Shown piece by piece: positions 10,025-21,050 of a stretch of 64,000 nucleotides of DNA. Source of the DNA: Manis javanica. Its lineage: Eukaryota; Chordata; Mammalia; Pholidota; Manidae. The stretch covers positions 2,495,001 to 2,559,000 of the forward strand of contig NC_133167.1 of assembly GCF_040802235.1 (NCBI RefSeq), in the 5' to 3' direction. Below the pieces are notes generated by a model. That model was not told the origin of the DNA, did not search any database, and was given only the letters and a program-made list of their open reading frames with translations. The stretch's first letter is position 1; each line of letters starts with the position of its first letter. Made by a program: the position numbers and the translations under genes.

Positions 10025-12880
10025 AACAAGAGATAAAAGATTATTAAAAGTTTTTTTTCAAAAAGAGCTCTAGAAACCCTGTATCAAGGATCCTTCTGTC
10101 ACCAAGGCCTCCTGTGTGCCTCCCCAGGCACAGCCTGCTTCTCCCCGCCCCCTTCCTACGCCTCAGGGCTCTCTACACCCTCACCACGCTGCCGGGCAGC
10201 TGGGTGGACTTCCTGTGATGTAAACCTAATCTTGTTACCCAGCATTCCCCGTCTTTTCACTGGCAGGTGCAGGAGAGGGACTGCTTGACTGAGCCCCTGG
10301 AGCTCCTCTCCACTCCGAGGTGACCCCAGTACCCCTTCACTTCCCTCCTGCCCTGCCCCAGGTGTCTCTCCCTTCTGGGCCGGACACCTGCATGCTGGCC
10401 ACCGGGCTGAAGGTAGAAAGGTCTGAGGGGTGCCGGCCAGAAAGGTCTCATGTCCATTGGAGGTGATACAGGCAGCAGGCACAATCTTCCCCCCACCCCA
10501 ACTGCCCAGTCTTTCCATAGTGAAGAAGCCCCATGGGGCCTGGTCAAAACAGTGGAGGCCAGCTCCCTGCTCCTTCCCACTTTTCACACCAGGACCATGG
10601 AGGTGGGGCAAGGAGATGATGGATCCTGGACTCAGAGCCCAGCCCCCGAGAAGCTCTCTGAGTAGGAAGGAGGGCTCAGTTCTGTGTCCTGCCCTGGCCA
10701 TGCCCCGGGAAGGGGGACTCAAAAGGCAAAGTCCTCCCTGTGAGCACGGAGGCTTCTGCTAACTCCCCCTAAATAGCAAGATTTGGGTGTTTCACTGACC
10801 TGAGTGCCTTTGGGGACTTTTAATTGCATTTTCATGTACCATGTAACACCAAGGGCACCCCCTCCCCTCCGCTTTATTTCCAAACCAAAAGGAGCTTCTC
10901 CTAATCTCCTGGGCTGATTGCCTACAAGGGGCCTGAACATCCACAGGCTGGCCACTGCCTTTGTTCCTGTGGATTTATGACCTGTCACCCCTGCCACTAA
11001 CTGGTCCCCCTGTGACCACTATAGCCCTGCACAGCCTCTGCTGGCCTCTGTTCCTGGATCTTGGGGGATCAAAAGGCCCAAATGCTCAGGAAGTCTATGC
11101 TCAGGCAAACTTTGAAGGTAGGATCAGTCGGAGGGACAAATGGCAGGAAGTGGGTCTGCTAGGAGAGGCTGTGTGAAGGAGGGAGAGAGGGCTTGGTGGC
11201 CCCAAAAGGGAATAACTAGGCTTCTGGAAGGAAAAGGCCCAGCCAGCCAGCCAATGAGCCTGCTAAGAGAAATTGAGACTGACCTCAAAGATGGGACCTT
11301 GGACAATTTTCTGTCCAACCAAGAAGGATTTTGCTACTCTTAAACCTGCTCTGTCCCTATGCTGTTATTTCCAAAGGTACTTGGTCACACAGAGACATAT
11401 CCCAGCACTTCGCTTCTCCTTCCTTCAACTCTAGACAGCAATGCTCAATATCCATCCTCCATGTAAGACAAGCCCATTGAGGTCCCTAGCTCTTCCTTCA
11501 TTTTCCTCCCTTCCGACAACTGTCATTTGACCTTTTATTTTTACAAATCCAACTTCACATCATGTCCTATAACCACAATCGTCTTCCTTGTCCTCTCTAT
11601 AGATTGAGATTAAATGCTGAAGCCCTATGAACAGTGTTGCATTATTGCGACTGAGAAAGGATTATTAGGCCAAGTAATATGCTGAGAATACAGTTCTCCT
11701 TTGGGGAAGCTTTTTGTTTTTCCTGGAGTTCCTAGTTGCCTTTCATTTTTTGCTGGCACCTTTTGCCTTTATCTTGCCTCCGTCCATCCCCCACACCTAT
11801 GCCTCATCCAATCAGGTGTGATAATTGGTCTTTTCCCAGAGGCCCCCAGGTCCCCAGTCATCATATCCCAATATTAACTGCCTTTCATGGAGAGCATTCT
11901 AAAATACCTGTTTGTTCAAACAATATAGTGAATAATGGGAAGGCTATGAATCAGAGGACAAGAAATATCACTCAGTTTACTTTTCCATATTGCCATTTTT
12001 CAAAGTAGTGAAAGCTTGTATTTGGCGGTGGGGGGGGTCTCCTTCTCTGGGGTGAAAAGTCTGAGTGTTGAAGACAATTAAGTCACAAGCCAGTTATGTG
12101 CTCTCTTGGGGTCTACCACTTAAGCACCCCCATCTGTCAGCCCCACAACTAGGAGTAGGGGAGTAGCACACTGGGTCTCCAAGCAGCCAGGCAGGGTAGA
12201 AGAAGAGAGTTGAGCTTTCTGGCATGTGGAGGAGACTGAGGACTAGAGGAGGTGATGGAAGTAAAGGTGTCGGTTCATAGCCGGGTGTGCAGGGCTGGCT
12301 GGGGTGGGGGCGGGGTCTCAGGGGCCTGCTCAGAGACGCAACACAGAGGCAGAGCAAGGGCAGACAGGTAAGAATCAGCAGAAGGGGCTCTCGGATAATT
12401 ACAGAGGCAGTGAAGTGACATTGGGAAACTTCAAACCTCTCACCAAACTTGCCCTGCCTATAAAGCTCCCTCTTGGGAGGATCCCAGAATGACATAGCTA
12501 CAGGGAAGGCTCCCAGATGCATCTTTAGGTGGCTGGGGTGGGCTGGGCTGTTTTGTGGCCTAGCACTGCCACCCCATGGCCCTGCAGTCCACGGATGTTC
12601 TCTTCCCCTACTGCCTTCCAGCCAGGGTTGGGGCAAACGGTGCCCTTGACCAGGGATGCTCATAGCCTGGAGGGGCACAGACCCCGACAACCCCAATCCT
12701 CAGTGAGTTGTGAGGCAACGGTGCGTTCCCACCAGGGACAGGGTTGGGGAAGCTGAGACCTGACAGTGAGGAAATACACATTGAAGGGGGTTTGGAGGTG
12801 TTCCAAGCAAAGGCTCGGTGCGCAAATGCCCGGCAGCCAGAAGGCATCTTGGCATTCTGGCTCTGCTGGGTGTTGGATGG
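10025..12880. other. PER2-HES6 intergenic region
   Basis: Mixed-composition DNA with no protein-like ORF on either strand and no clearly identifiable young repeat. A 200-codon open frame on the minus strand (12094-12696) is proline/serine-rich, lacks any recognisable domain and is treated as chance. GC content rises from about 12500 towards the HES6 CpG island. Confidence 0.6.
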
Positions 12881-15300
12881 ACCTAGGCCGGTGGAGCAGG
12901 TGCCAGGCCAGGGTCCCCAGGGCACTCCCCAAGGGCGCGGCACCCCACCCGCGGAGGCCGGGCTGCCAGATGGGCAGCCCGCGGTGGGGGGTGGCAGTCG
13001 TCTAGCGGACCCTGGCGCGCCCGCCGCCCGCGCGCAGGACAAAGCAGTGTAGACAAAGGCGCGGCCAACACCTGTCGCTCTTGGCTCGGCCTCCGCTTTT
13101 CTCAGCCGAAGCGGCTGCAGCTGCCAACTGTCACGGGCATCAAGTTACGGGGACCAGACGGCGGCCTTCGCGAGCCTGGCGGGGGGTGGGGTGGGGGACT
13201 GAGGGAAGGGGGAGCCGAGGAGGGTCGGGAGGGGGCTCGGGACAAATGAACAGGGCTGGGCACCAGGAAAGGATGGGCGGTGGGAAGGGTGGAAGGGAAC
13301 GGAAGGTCAAAGGTGGGCGCAGGGGAGTGAAGGAGATTGGGGGAGACGGTGGGGGTTCAGAGGGTCGGCGATGAGAACCAGAAAAGAACCAGGGGCTCGT
13401 TTGGGGGGTGGGGGGTACCAGGAAAGGAGGGGCGGGATGGGGAGCTACCAGAAGGGAGCCTGGAGGAGGAGCGACGCGGACCCCGCCCCACGAGATCCGT
13501 GCGGAGAGAGCGTGGCTTCGGAGGTCCAGTCCAGCGACGGGACCCACAAATCCCCAAGAAACTCCAAGGGCCCCCGGGCCGCTCCTACCCCCTGCTCCAT
13601 GAGCCCCCACCTCCCCAGGGCTCCGCAGCCACCCCAGCCCTGATCTGTAGACCCCTCCAGGTTCGGAGACTGCGGCCTTGACCGTGGCTCTGCCCCAGGA
13701 CCTAGCGCCCGGATGGCTCGCAGGAGCGCCCCTCTCCAGGTGGGAGGCACCAAGAGCGAGCGCGTGAATGCACGGATAGAGGCAGGGACTCGGCTCGCGC
13801 GCACAGCGCACCTGGGGACTTGCTCAGGTAGAGAGGAGGCAGGCGCAAAGCGGGACACGGCTCCCCGGGCCAACGCCCCCGCGCTTGCACCCGGCCGCGG
13901 TCTAGCAGGGGCCTGGCGGGGGGCCCCGGCCGTCAGCCACGCCCTGCCAGCTGCCTGCGACCCCGGCGGCGGGGCCCGACAAAGAGAACTGCTGCCATTG
14001 GCTGAGGCGCGCCTTTCGGCCGCCGGCTCTAAATCCGCGCGACCAATCGACGCATTGAGATGCAAATAAATGCTATAAAAGGGGCGGGGCCGCCGCTGAC
14101 GGAAGATCTCTGGGAGCTTAGGCGTCGGCGTTTCGGCTGGAGCTGCTCGGGGCCCGGGCGCTCATCGCGCTCGCCGCGCACCGGACGGTGCGAACCATGA
14201 CTTCACCCCTGGCGCCCGGCCGGGACCGCGCGGGCCGGGAGGACAAGGACGGCTGGGAGAGGAGGGGGAACCGCAAGGTGCGGGTCGGGGCCGCGGGCGG
14301 GAGGCCGGGGGCTGCGCAGCGGCGGGGCTCAGACGCCGCTTCCCACAGGCCCGGAAGCCCCTGGTGGAGAAGAAGCGGCGCGCGCGGATCAACGACAGCC
14401 TGCAGGAGCTGCGGCTGTTACTGGCGGGTGCGGAGGTGAGGCGGCTGGGAGGGCCGGGGGCTGCCGGCTGCCGGCGGGCGGCGTCGCGGCCGGTCCTCAC
14501 CGCCCCTCCCCACCCGGCGCTCCCGCCGGCGCAGGTGCGGGCCAAGCTGGAGAACGCCGAGGTGCTGGAGCTGACGGTGCGGCGCGTGCAGGGCGCGCTG
14601 CGGGGTCGGGCGCGCGGTGAGTGGCGGCGGGGCGCGCGGGAGGGGGCGCGGGCCGTGGGTGTCTGCCACCCGGGCGCGGGGCGCGTTCTGCCAGCTCGGC
14701 CCCGCCCCAGACCGAGGATCTCCCCGCCTGGCGCCTCTGGGCATCGGCGGCGAGGGCTCTCGGAGGAGGAGGGCACGTTCTCACGTCTCCTGGGTGAGCC
14801 CCGTCCTCGCGGGCCGGGCGAATGGCCGCCGCAGCCGTCGTCGCTCACCAGGCCGGACGCGGCTTTCTCCTTCCAACCCTGGGCGCAGAACGTGAGCAAC
14901 TGCAGGCGGAAGCGAGCGAGCGCTTCGCCGCGGGCTACATCCAGTGCATGCATGAAGTGCATACGTTCGTGTCCACGTGCCAGGCCATCGATGCCACCGT
15001 CTCCGCTGAGCTCCTGAACCACCTGCTGGAGTCTATGCCCCTGCGGGAGGGGAGCAGCTTCCGAGATTTGCTAGGGGACGCCCTGGCCGGGCAGCCAGGA
15101 GCCCCTAAGCATAGCTGCTGGCTCACTGGAGGGGCCCTGGGCTCCCCGCTGCCCAGTCCTCAGGGGCCTGGGGATGACCCCTGCTCTGACTTAGAGGAGG
15201 CCCCCGAGGCTGAACTGAACCGCATGCCTGCTGAGGGACTGGGCTTGGTGCCAGTGGCCCCAGGCGGCCTGACAGCTGCTCGTATAGCCCAAAGCGTCTG
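12880..15300. promoter_or_regulatory. HES6: CpG island covering the HES6 promoter and gene body
   Basis: A 2.4-kb block of very high GC and CpG density that starts upstream of HES6 and runs through its last exon. Bases 13180-13490 are strongly purine-skewed on the + strand, with long G runs (13181-13212). Several open frames of up to 286 codons exist on the opposite strand here (13140-13811, 13445-14065, 14162-15022). They are arginine/proline/alanine-rich artefacts of GC-rich DNA, not genes. Confidence 0.85.
13997..14110 (+). promoter_or_regulatory. HES6: HES6 core promoter
   Basis: An ordered set of elements just upstream of the HES6 start codon: an inverted CCAAT box (ATTGG, 13997-14001), a direct CCAAT box (14043-14047), a perfect octamer ATGCAAAT (14060-14067, POU-factor site) and a TATA box TATAAAA (14074-14080) followed by a GC box (GGGGCGGGG, 14081-14089). 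Transcription would be expected to begin about 14105-14110, giving a 5'UTR of about 90 nt. The motifs are seen directly; their use is inferred. Confidence 0.8.
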
Positions 15301-15313
15301 GAGGCCTTGGTGA
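14197..15313 (+). CDS. HES6: HES6, hairy/enhancer-of-split family bHLH-Orange transcription factor (complete)
   Basis: HES6 is a nuclear bHLH protein that antagonises HES1 and promotes neuronal and muscle differentiation. Exons are 14197-14277, 14349-14435, 14535-14616 and 14889-15313, with GT-AG borders and consistent phases. They give 224 residues, the same length as human HES6. The basic region and helix 1 are at about residues 28-50 (RKPLVEKKRRARINDSLQEL, with the family proline). A short loop characteristic of HES6 and helix 2 (ENAEVLELTVRRVQ) follow. The Orange domain is at about residues 95-135 (RFAAGYIQCMHEVHTFVSTC). An acidic DLEEAPEAEL segment precedes the C-terminal Groucho/TLE-binding WRPW just before TGA (15311-15313). 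The ATG lies in the family N-terminal context (APGRDRAGRED). The introns are only 71, 99 and 272 bp. No defects are seen, so the gene should be functional. Confidence 0.97.
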
Positions 15314-15880
15314 CCTACGCCAGCTGGGGGCCTGCCGGGAGAGAGTGGCCATCAGCCTTCCCACGCTCTATTCCCTCCTCCCTGGGGCCCAGATATGGTG
15401 GGGCAGGGTCCTGATGTCTCCTAGATGGCTTTCAGGGCAGTACTGGATGAGCAGCCCAATGAGGCCCCTAGCCTGTTTCTGAAGGCATTAACTTTTATGG
15501 ATTCTGCAGTGCCCCAGATGGGTGGAGGGAGGGAGAATCTCACAGAGCTCCTAGGGCTTTCCAGGGTTCACCTGTCTCAGCCTCCTCAGGCACTGTGGGC
15601 CTGCAGGCAGAGGTGACCAGAGTGGTGGGGGGTCTCTCCTCGGGGCTGGGCTGGGGTCCAGGCAGGGGAGACCCCTGGCCCTGGCAGACCTGGCCTGAGC
15701 AGAGGCTCAAACTTGCCACCACAGGCAGGATACGGGGAAGGCAGGTGCATTCTGTAGCATTGGCCACAGCTGCTAGAGAGAAGGGCTCTCTGAACTTCTT
15801 GTATTTAGCACACTTGAGTTTGTGTATTAGGTTGCCATCAAATGTTCCAATTCTATTAAAGGATTTTGGAGTTAGTTACC
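15314..15880 (+). other. HES6: HES6 3' untranslated region with variant poly(A) signal
   Basis: The stop codon is followed by about 550 bases of unique sequence that turns AT-rich near its end. The variant hexamer ATTAAA occurs at 15855-15860, a plausible cleavage signal that would give an mRNA of about 1.3-1.4 kb, in line with known HES6 transcripts. No AATAAA occurs nearby. Confidence 0.65.
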
Positions 15881-16597
15881 CTTCTGAAATATGACTGAAT
15901 TAACGCAGTGTCATTAATGTGTCAAATGTGTAAATACTAAACGAAGCATGTTTTTTCTGTATATCTAATGCTGGGGAATGTTTTTAAAACCTCTCATCTT
16001 TTGTCAGCAAAGTGAGTAGAGTGACAGTGGAGACAGGATGCCCAGTGCCATGTCTCACAGTGGACAGTGTGTCCACCTCCCTATTGCCAGGCGGTCCCAG
16101 ATGGGTTTCCCCTGCAGGTCCTTGGTCCTGGCCTGCTGTCCCTGGGGATTGTGTGCATCTTGGAGATGGATACCACTGACGTGAGATTTGTCTCCAGAAT
16201 AACTAAGCAGTAGGAAAACAGAACATTCTCTGGTTCGTGAGCTTCCAGGAAGAAAACTAATGCCTAATTGCTGGCCATGTGGTTTGGAAGTTTCTTTCGA
16301 AGACCCGTCTTAAGATCCATGGGCATGATGCAGATGTTAGCCTGCTGTGTTAGGTTGTCACTTTTCTTGACTGAAGAGAGAGCTTCCCCTAGAGCCAGGG
16401 ACTTCAGGGACATAGAAAGCCACCCAGTTCATGGCTTGAAGTGAAAGCATCATGGTTCCAAGCAGCTTGATATGAGGTCAAACTGGGCCCAGGTCAGAAA
16501 TCTCCTAGGCTACCTCAAAGACATCACTCAAAGACATGGCATTTGATAGCCTTGCTTCATGATTTTGCCTGCTTCCCACTTCAAATTCCTGGCCCAC
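15881..16597. other. Intergenic sequence downstream of HES6
   Basis: Unique-looking DNA of average composition. No ORF, RNA gene or named repeat was recognised. Confidence 0.55.
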
Positions 16598-17085
16598 TTT
16601 ATCAGTTTTCTGCAGCTGCCATAAATTGCCACAAACTTGGTGGTTGAAAACAAATTTATTCTCTTCTAGCTCTGTAGGTGAGAAGTCTGATGCAGGATTC
16701 GTGAAGCTAAACCAGGGCAGGGCTGCATTCCTTTCTGGAGGCTTGAAGCTGAATCAATTTCCTTCCTTTCCTTCTCTGAGGACACCCACATTCCTTGGCT
16801 GGTGGCCCCATTCCTCCAGCTGCAAAGTCAGGCACCTTGCATCTTATTGCCTTTTCTTCCAGTAGCATCACCTTCTGACCCCTCTTCTGTCTCCCTCTAC
16901 TTTTAAAGACCCTTGGGATTACGTTGAGCCCAGGTGGATAATCCAAAATAATCTCCGTCTCAAGGCCCTTAATCCTTTACCAGATTTGCAAATTCTCTTT
17001 TGCCATATCAGGTAACATACTCGTGGGTTTTGGGAATGAGGATGTGGACATCTTTGGGGGCTGTTATTCTGCCAGCTGCACCCAC
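16598..17085 (-). mobile_element. MaLR-type (MLT1-like) solo LTR
   Basis: On the + strand the block begins with the degenerate reversed end of an MLT1 LTR (TTCTGCAGCTGCCATAAATT, then CACAAACTTGGTGG and AAATTTATTCTC). It continues through the characteristic order of 'tooth' sequences down to GATTTGCAAATTC and GGACATCTTTGGGGG. The LTR's own orientation is therefore minus. It is old and diverged, with no internal retroviral sequence beside it. Assignment is by recall of the MLT1 consensus. Confidence 0.65.
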
Positions 17086-18060
17086 CCAGGCCTCTGCATT
17101 CTGCCTGCCATCCTGATGGAGTTGGTGCCAGCCTTCCATCAGGCATTGGATTCTGTCCTGCCCAGTTTCTCAGTGGCTCTGCTCCCCGCACCACATCATT
17201 GATCTCTCCTCCCTCTGGACCATTCTCATCGACTACAAGCTGTAGTATCTCCGTCTGGCAGAAGGGGGGATAAAACCTCCCTGGACCTGCAGTACGGTTA
17301 GCCTCTGCCTCCTTTCTCTGCTCAAAAGCAAGTGCTTAAGGCACCTTTTACACTCGGTCTCCACACCCACACCTCTCCCTTGGCTTCAGTCCTCTCCAGT
17401 GGAGAAACTGTACCCTCCCTTCGTCAAGGCCTCGAGGGACCTCTGTGTTTCCACATCTCTAAGTTTCAATTTACTCAACCTTCAGTGCGGCACTCTTTAC
17501 CGGCGGGTTATCACTGCCCCCGCCCCGAAATTCTCCTCTCTGCTTCAGGAGCTTCAGCTCGCCTACCTCACCAGCCACCCTCGGTCTCCTCTGCCAGGTG
17601 CTCCTCTCCTGCCAACCCCAGAATGTGGGCGCAGCCCTTCCCTGTCCCGGCGCCCAGTAACCGCACTCGGCCCATCCGGTCTGTTTCATCCGTGTGTCCT
17701 TGAACCGAAGCCCATCTCCATCCTGTTTGGCCCCCTCTACCTCCTGTCTCCTCAGTGTCTCCACTTAGACGTCTGATGGGCATCACAAGCCACTGCCAGA
17801 GTGCAACCGATCCTCATCCCGAAACGCACTGCCACTGCCCCAGTCACTACATGGCACCCCAACGATTAGGCAGAAAACCTAGAGGTCACTCTCGATTTCT
17901 TTCTTTTCTTGTCACCCCACTCCCACTTCATCAAGCCCATGATCTCTACTCTAGATCCTTATCTCCGCTGGTCTTCTTTCCACCGACTGGGTCCGGGCAC
18001 CCCCATCTCAGCCTAGCCTGGGCAGCAGGCCCCGCGGAGTGCCTGGCTGCCGCCTCTGGG
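17086..18060 (+). repeat. Degenerate LINE2-like sequence
   Basis: Pieces such as CACTCTCGATTTCTTTCT and the CATCAAGCCCATGATCTC stretch resemble the L2 3' half in sense orientation. No frame stays open for more than about 125 codons, and none looks like a cellular protein. Boundaries are uncertain. Confidence 0.4.
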
Positions 18061-18910
18061 CCCTGGCTCTTGCGGCTCCGCGCTAGCTCGCGCCGCCGGT
18101 GAGCCGTTCCCGGGCAGCCCGGAGCCGGTGGTGGAGAGGCCGGAGAACGTGTGAACCAGTGAGCGGCGCCCCGGAGCCCGCGCCCCGTGCTCTCCAGCGT
18201 TAGGAGGCGCCGGAGGGGTTCGCGCGGCTCCGTAACCGTTCGCAGACTTCCGGGAGGCGCGCCGGGGGGCGGGGTTCAGGGCCTTGGCTCCGCCCATGCC
18301 GCACCGCGCCGCCGCGGGGCTCCCGGGAGATGTAGTTCCCGCCTTCCGATTTTATGATCCCCGAGGCCGTGGCGGGCCAGGTCGAGGCCGTGGCGGGCCA
18401 GGTCGGGACCGCGACCACCAGAGGCCTTCCCCGCCCGGAGGCCACGCCCACGCCCACCGCCGCCCGGCGCTCCGAGCCTGGCTCCCGACGGTGACCCGGA
18501 GCCCGCGCGGTGGCTGCGGCGGCTGTGCGGCGGGCTGCGGTGTCGCCAGCATCCCCCGACCGGAACAGGAGGTGATGGCGCCGCCGCCCCAGCTGGGGCC
18601 CTTCGCAGCCCGCCGCCTGCGCCGTCCCCAGCCCAGGGCCGCTGGCCGGCCACCGTAGAGTATGAAAAGCCCCCAAATGGTGCGAAAGTACAGCCTGCAG
18701 TCTCTGGTGTCCAAGGAACGGGCTGTAGGCTGTGGAGTGGAAGCAGGTTTTGCGAGGACGGAGCGCAAGCCTTACCGCCCGTGCCGGAGACCAAGCCTCT
18801 GCTTTGCTCAGCGTCTCTGCAAATGCGTTGAGCACTGTTAAGGGCCGGGGACACCGAGACGAGACGGAGCAGAGCCCTGCGGTCGCGGGACTTGCATTCT
18901 CTTAAGGTGA
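18060..18910. promoter_or_regulatory. Orphan CpG island with ETS and ZNF143-type motifs
   Basis: An isolated GC/CpG-dense island about 2.7 kb past the HES6 end and 20 kb before ILKAP. It contains ACTTCCGG (ETS/GABPA site) at 18246-18253 and GGGAGATGTAGT at 18325-18336. The latter is the reverse of the ZNF143/THAP11 site ACTACAnnTCCC typical of broad promoters. A 21-bp unit beginning CGAGGCCGTGGCGG is repeated exactly in tandem at 18362-18382 and 18383-18403. A strong donor-like AAG|GTGAGC sits at 18906/18907. A promoter for an unannotated, perhaps non-coding, transcript is inferred. Open frames of 124 (+) and 230 (-) codons in the island have no recognisable protein features. Confidence 0.6.
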
Positions 18911-20463
18911 GCAAGAGCCCACAGAGAGGCACGGGCCACGGCGAACTGCACGCAGGTAGCAAAGGCATTGCTTACTGGAGCGTAGCCGGGGGATCCCAGA
19001 GCGTATTGGATTTAGATGGATGAGGTTTTAACCCCGTGACCCAGAGGCCTTCCAGCCCCTCGTGGGAGCTCCGAGGCTCTTTGCTTTTACATCCTCATGT
19101 AAAAAAAATCCCTCCCTTGAGGATGGTGCATGGCCACACCCATCTGTCCCCGCTTGTTGCCATGCTCTCCAGCCACTGTCAGTGGATTGCATAGGGCGTT
19201 CTGTCCTCTCCCCTGCAGACCCTGCCCCACCTCGGCCTCGGGAAGTCCCGTGTGTACCCTCAGACATCTAAGTCAGTCACTGTACCATGGATCCTGTCAT
19301 CTCAAGTGAGGTAGCCCCAGCCTTCCATCCCGCCTGCTCTCTCCCAGGAAACTTGTTTAGACCTTGTGGAGGTCTCCTAGCTGTCCTAGTATTTCCTTCA
19401 CAGTCAGGTTTCTTGAAAACAGTCGCCATTCTCATTTTCTTTATTTCCTCACCTGCTTGCTGATCACACAATGTCAGCATAGCCCATGTTTCCCACCATT
19501 TCCCAAAGTGCAGGATTCAGACACTGGCTGCCTGATGCCTTCATTGCCAAGTAGACTCTTCAGTTTTCATCTGACCGAAATGTTGCTGCATTTGATACGG
19601 CCACTAACCTCATGCTTCTTAAAAACACTGTCGTCTGTCCAGTTTTCTGGCATCCCCTTCAGCCCCTCCTCAGATTCTAGACAGGGCTCTGCGCGGCCCA
19701 CCCTGTGAGGACTGTTGTGTCCCACCTGTCTTTCCTTGGCTCTTCTTACAATCGGTGCGATCTCCATGGCTTCGCTGACTGTGTCACTGACTTGCCGCCC
19801 AGTCCCCTCTGGAGCTCTAGTCAAGTTCATCCCTGGTTGTTGCCTCTCAGATACCCCATGAGTTCTTCAAACTCAGCAAGTTCAAGCCTGAGCTTAGCTT
19901 TCCTGCAAAACTGGAACCTCCTTTCGTGTCCTGGATCCCCGGGAGCAGCGTGGCCGTCCTGCACCACTCACGGAGGGGTCCTCAGAGTCAGGGAGGCGCC
20001 TCCTGCCCTTCAGCCCCACCAGGCAGCATCTGGGAACTGGCAGTTCTATCTTGTTACTAGGTTGAATGAGTGAACGTCCCTGGCCCTGCTGCCACATTCT
20101 CAGTTCAGGTTCTTCTGTCACCTGGGGAATGGCGGTGGACAGCAAGAAAACCTTCCATCTAGTATTGCCTCCTGAACTTGAGTCCTTCAAAAGCCCCACA
20201 CTGCAGACGAGCAACATTTGGTAGGCCTCTGACTGCCGTGGGTCAGCCTGACTCCACAACTTGGCCTCCAAGCCCCTCTCCTGTTCCCAGCCCCTCGCCA
20301 GGTGTCCGTCTTGCTGGGCTGCTGGCCCACTGCTCTGCCCCACCTGCCTTCAGGTTTGGCTCCCAGGTGACCTTCTGTTGGAAGCCTTTCCTGGTTACCC
20401 TGGTTTTATGTAGTTACCAAGCTTTTTCTTTTTCGGTTCCCTGATGGCATATCTCAGGCAATG
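18911..20463. other. Intergenic sequence with weak L2-like segments
   Basis: No gene was recognised. Bases 20340-20420 resemble a sense L2 piece (GGAAGCCTTTCCTGGTTACC). Elsewhere the sequence is unique or too diverged to name. Confidence 0.45.
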
Positions 20464-20860
20464 TTTATCTGTTCATTCCACAATATTTATTGGGTGCCTA
20501 CCCTTTGTCAGGCATTATTCTAGTTACTGGAGACAAACTTTCTTCTCATGCTTATACTGTAATTTATATGTAATATATTTATATGGCAGGTGGTGTTCAT
20601 GTGACAAGAAGAAAAAAATACATCATGCCAAGGGGACAGGGAGTGATGGTGAGGAAGCAGGGTGCAGGTTTCAGTAAGGCGAGTACACATGACCTGTCTG
20701 CTGGGTTTGATTTGAGCAGAGAACTGGTGATGTGCACGAAGAAGCAAGCAGCCAACCTGGGGGAGCACATTCCAGATAGACGGAACAGCAAGTGAGAAGG
20801 CTTGGAGGCAGGACTGGGCAGGCCTGTACAGGGTCCTGTGCAGCTGGGTCCCTGGCCTTT
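20464..20860 (-). repeat. L2 LINE fragment, antisense
   Basis: The + strand reads as the reverse complement of an L2 3' region: TTCATTCCACAATATTTATT, then GGGTGCCTACC and CAGGCATTATTCTAG, and further right GGGAGCACATTCCAGATA followed by GGAACAGCAAGTGAGAAGG. These blocks keep the L2 order. Confidence 0.65.
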
Positions 20861-20914
20861 CTGTCTGTTCTGTGTTTCAGTAGTAACTGCAGTAGCATAC
20901 ATTCACTGACACCG

Positions 20915-21050
20915 GGTCCCAGGGGACCGTATGTAAAGTGTGCTGTGCATGTGATCTTATCTGTTCCTTAAATGTCACAATAACCTTCTGAGATAGGGAT
21001 TATTCACAGATGAGGAAACTGAGGCCCAGATAGACTAAGTAACCTTTTCT
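20915..21050 (-). repeat. MIR SINE, antisense
   Basis: Contains the MIR core in reverse (ACAGATGAGGAAACTGAGGC at 21006-21025) followed by the decayed AAGTAACCTT block. It is an ancient tRNA-derived SINE shared by all mammals. Confidence 0.75.

Noticed and set aside
12094-12696. 200-codon minus-strand frame between PER2 and HES6
   Set aside because: No domain, no CpG or TATA promoter on that strand, and Pro/Ser-rich. Most likely chance.
13140-14065. Minus-strand open frames of 223 and 206 codons upstream of HES6
   Set aside because: They lie in the CpG island and overlap each other in different frames; the composition is biased and there is no recognisable family.
14162-15022. 286-codon minus-strand open frame across HES6
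   Set aside because: It is the antisense shadow of HES6 exons and introns, low-complexity, without any protein signature.
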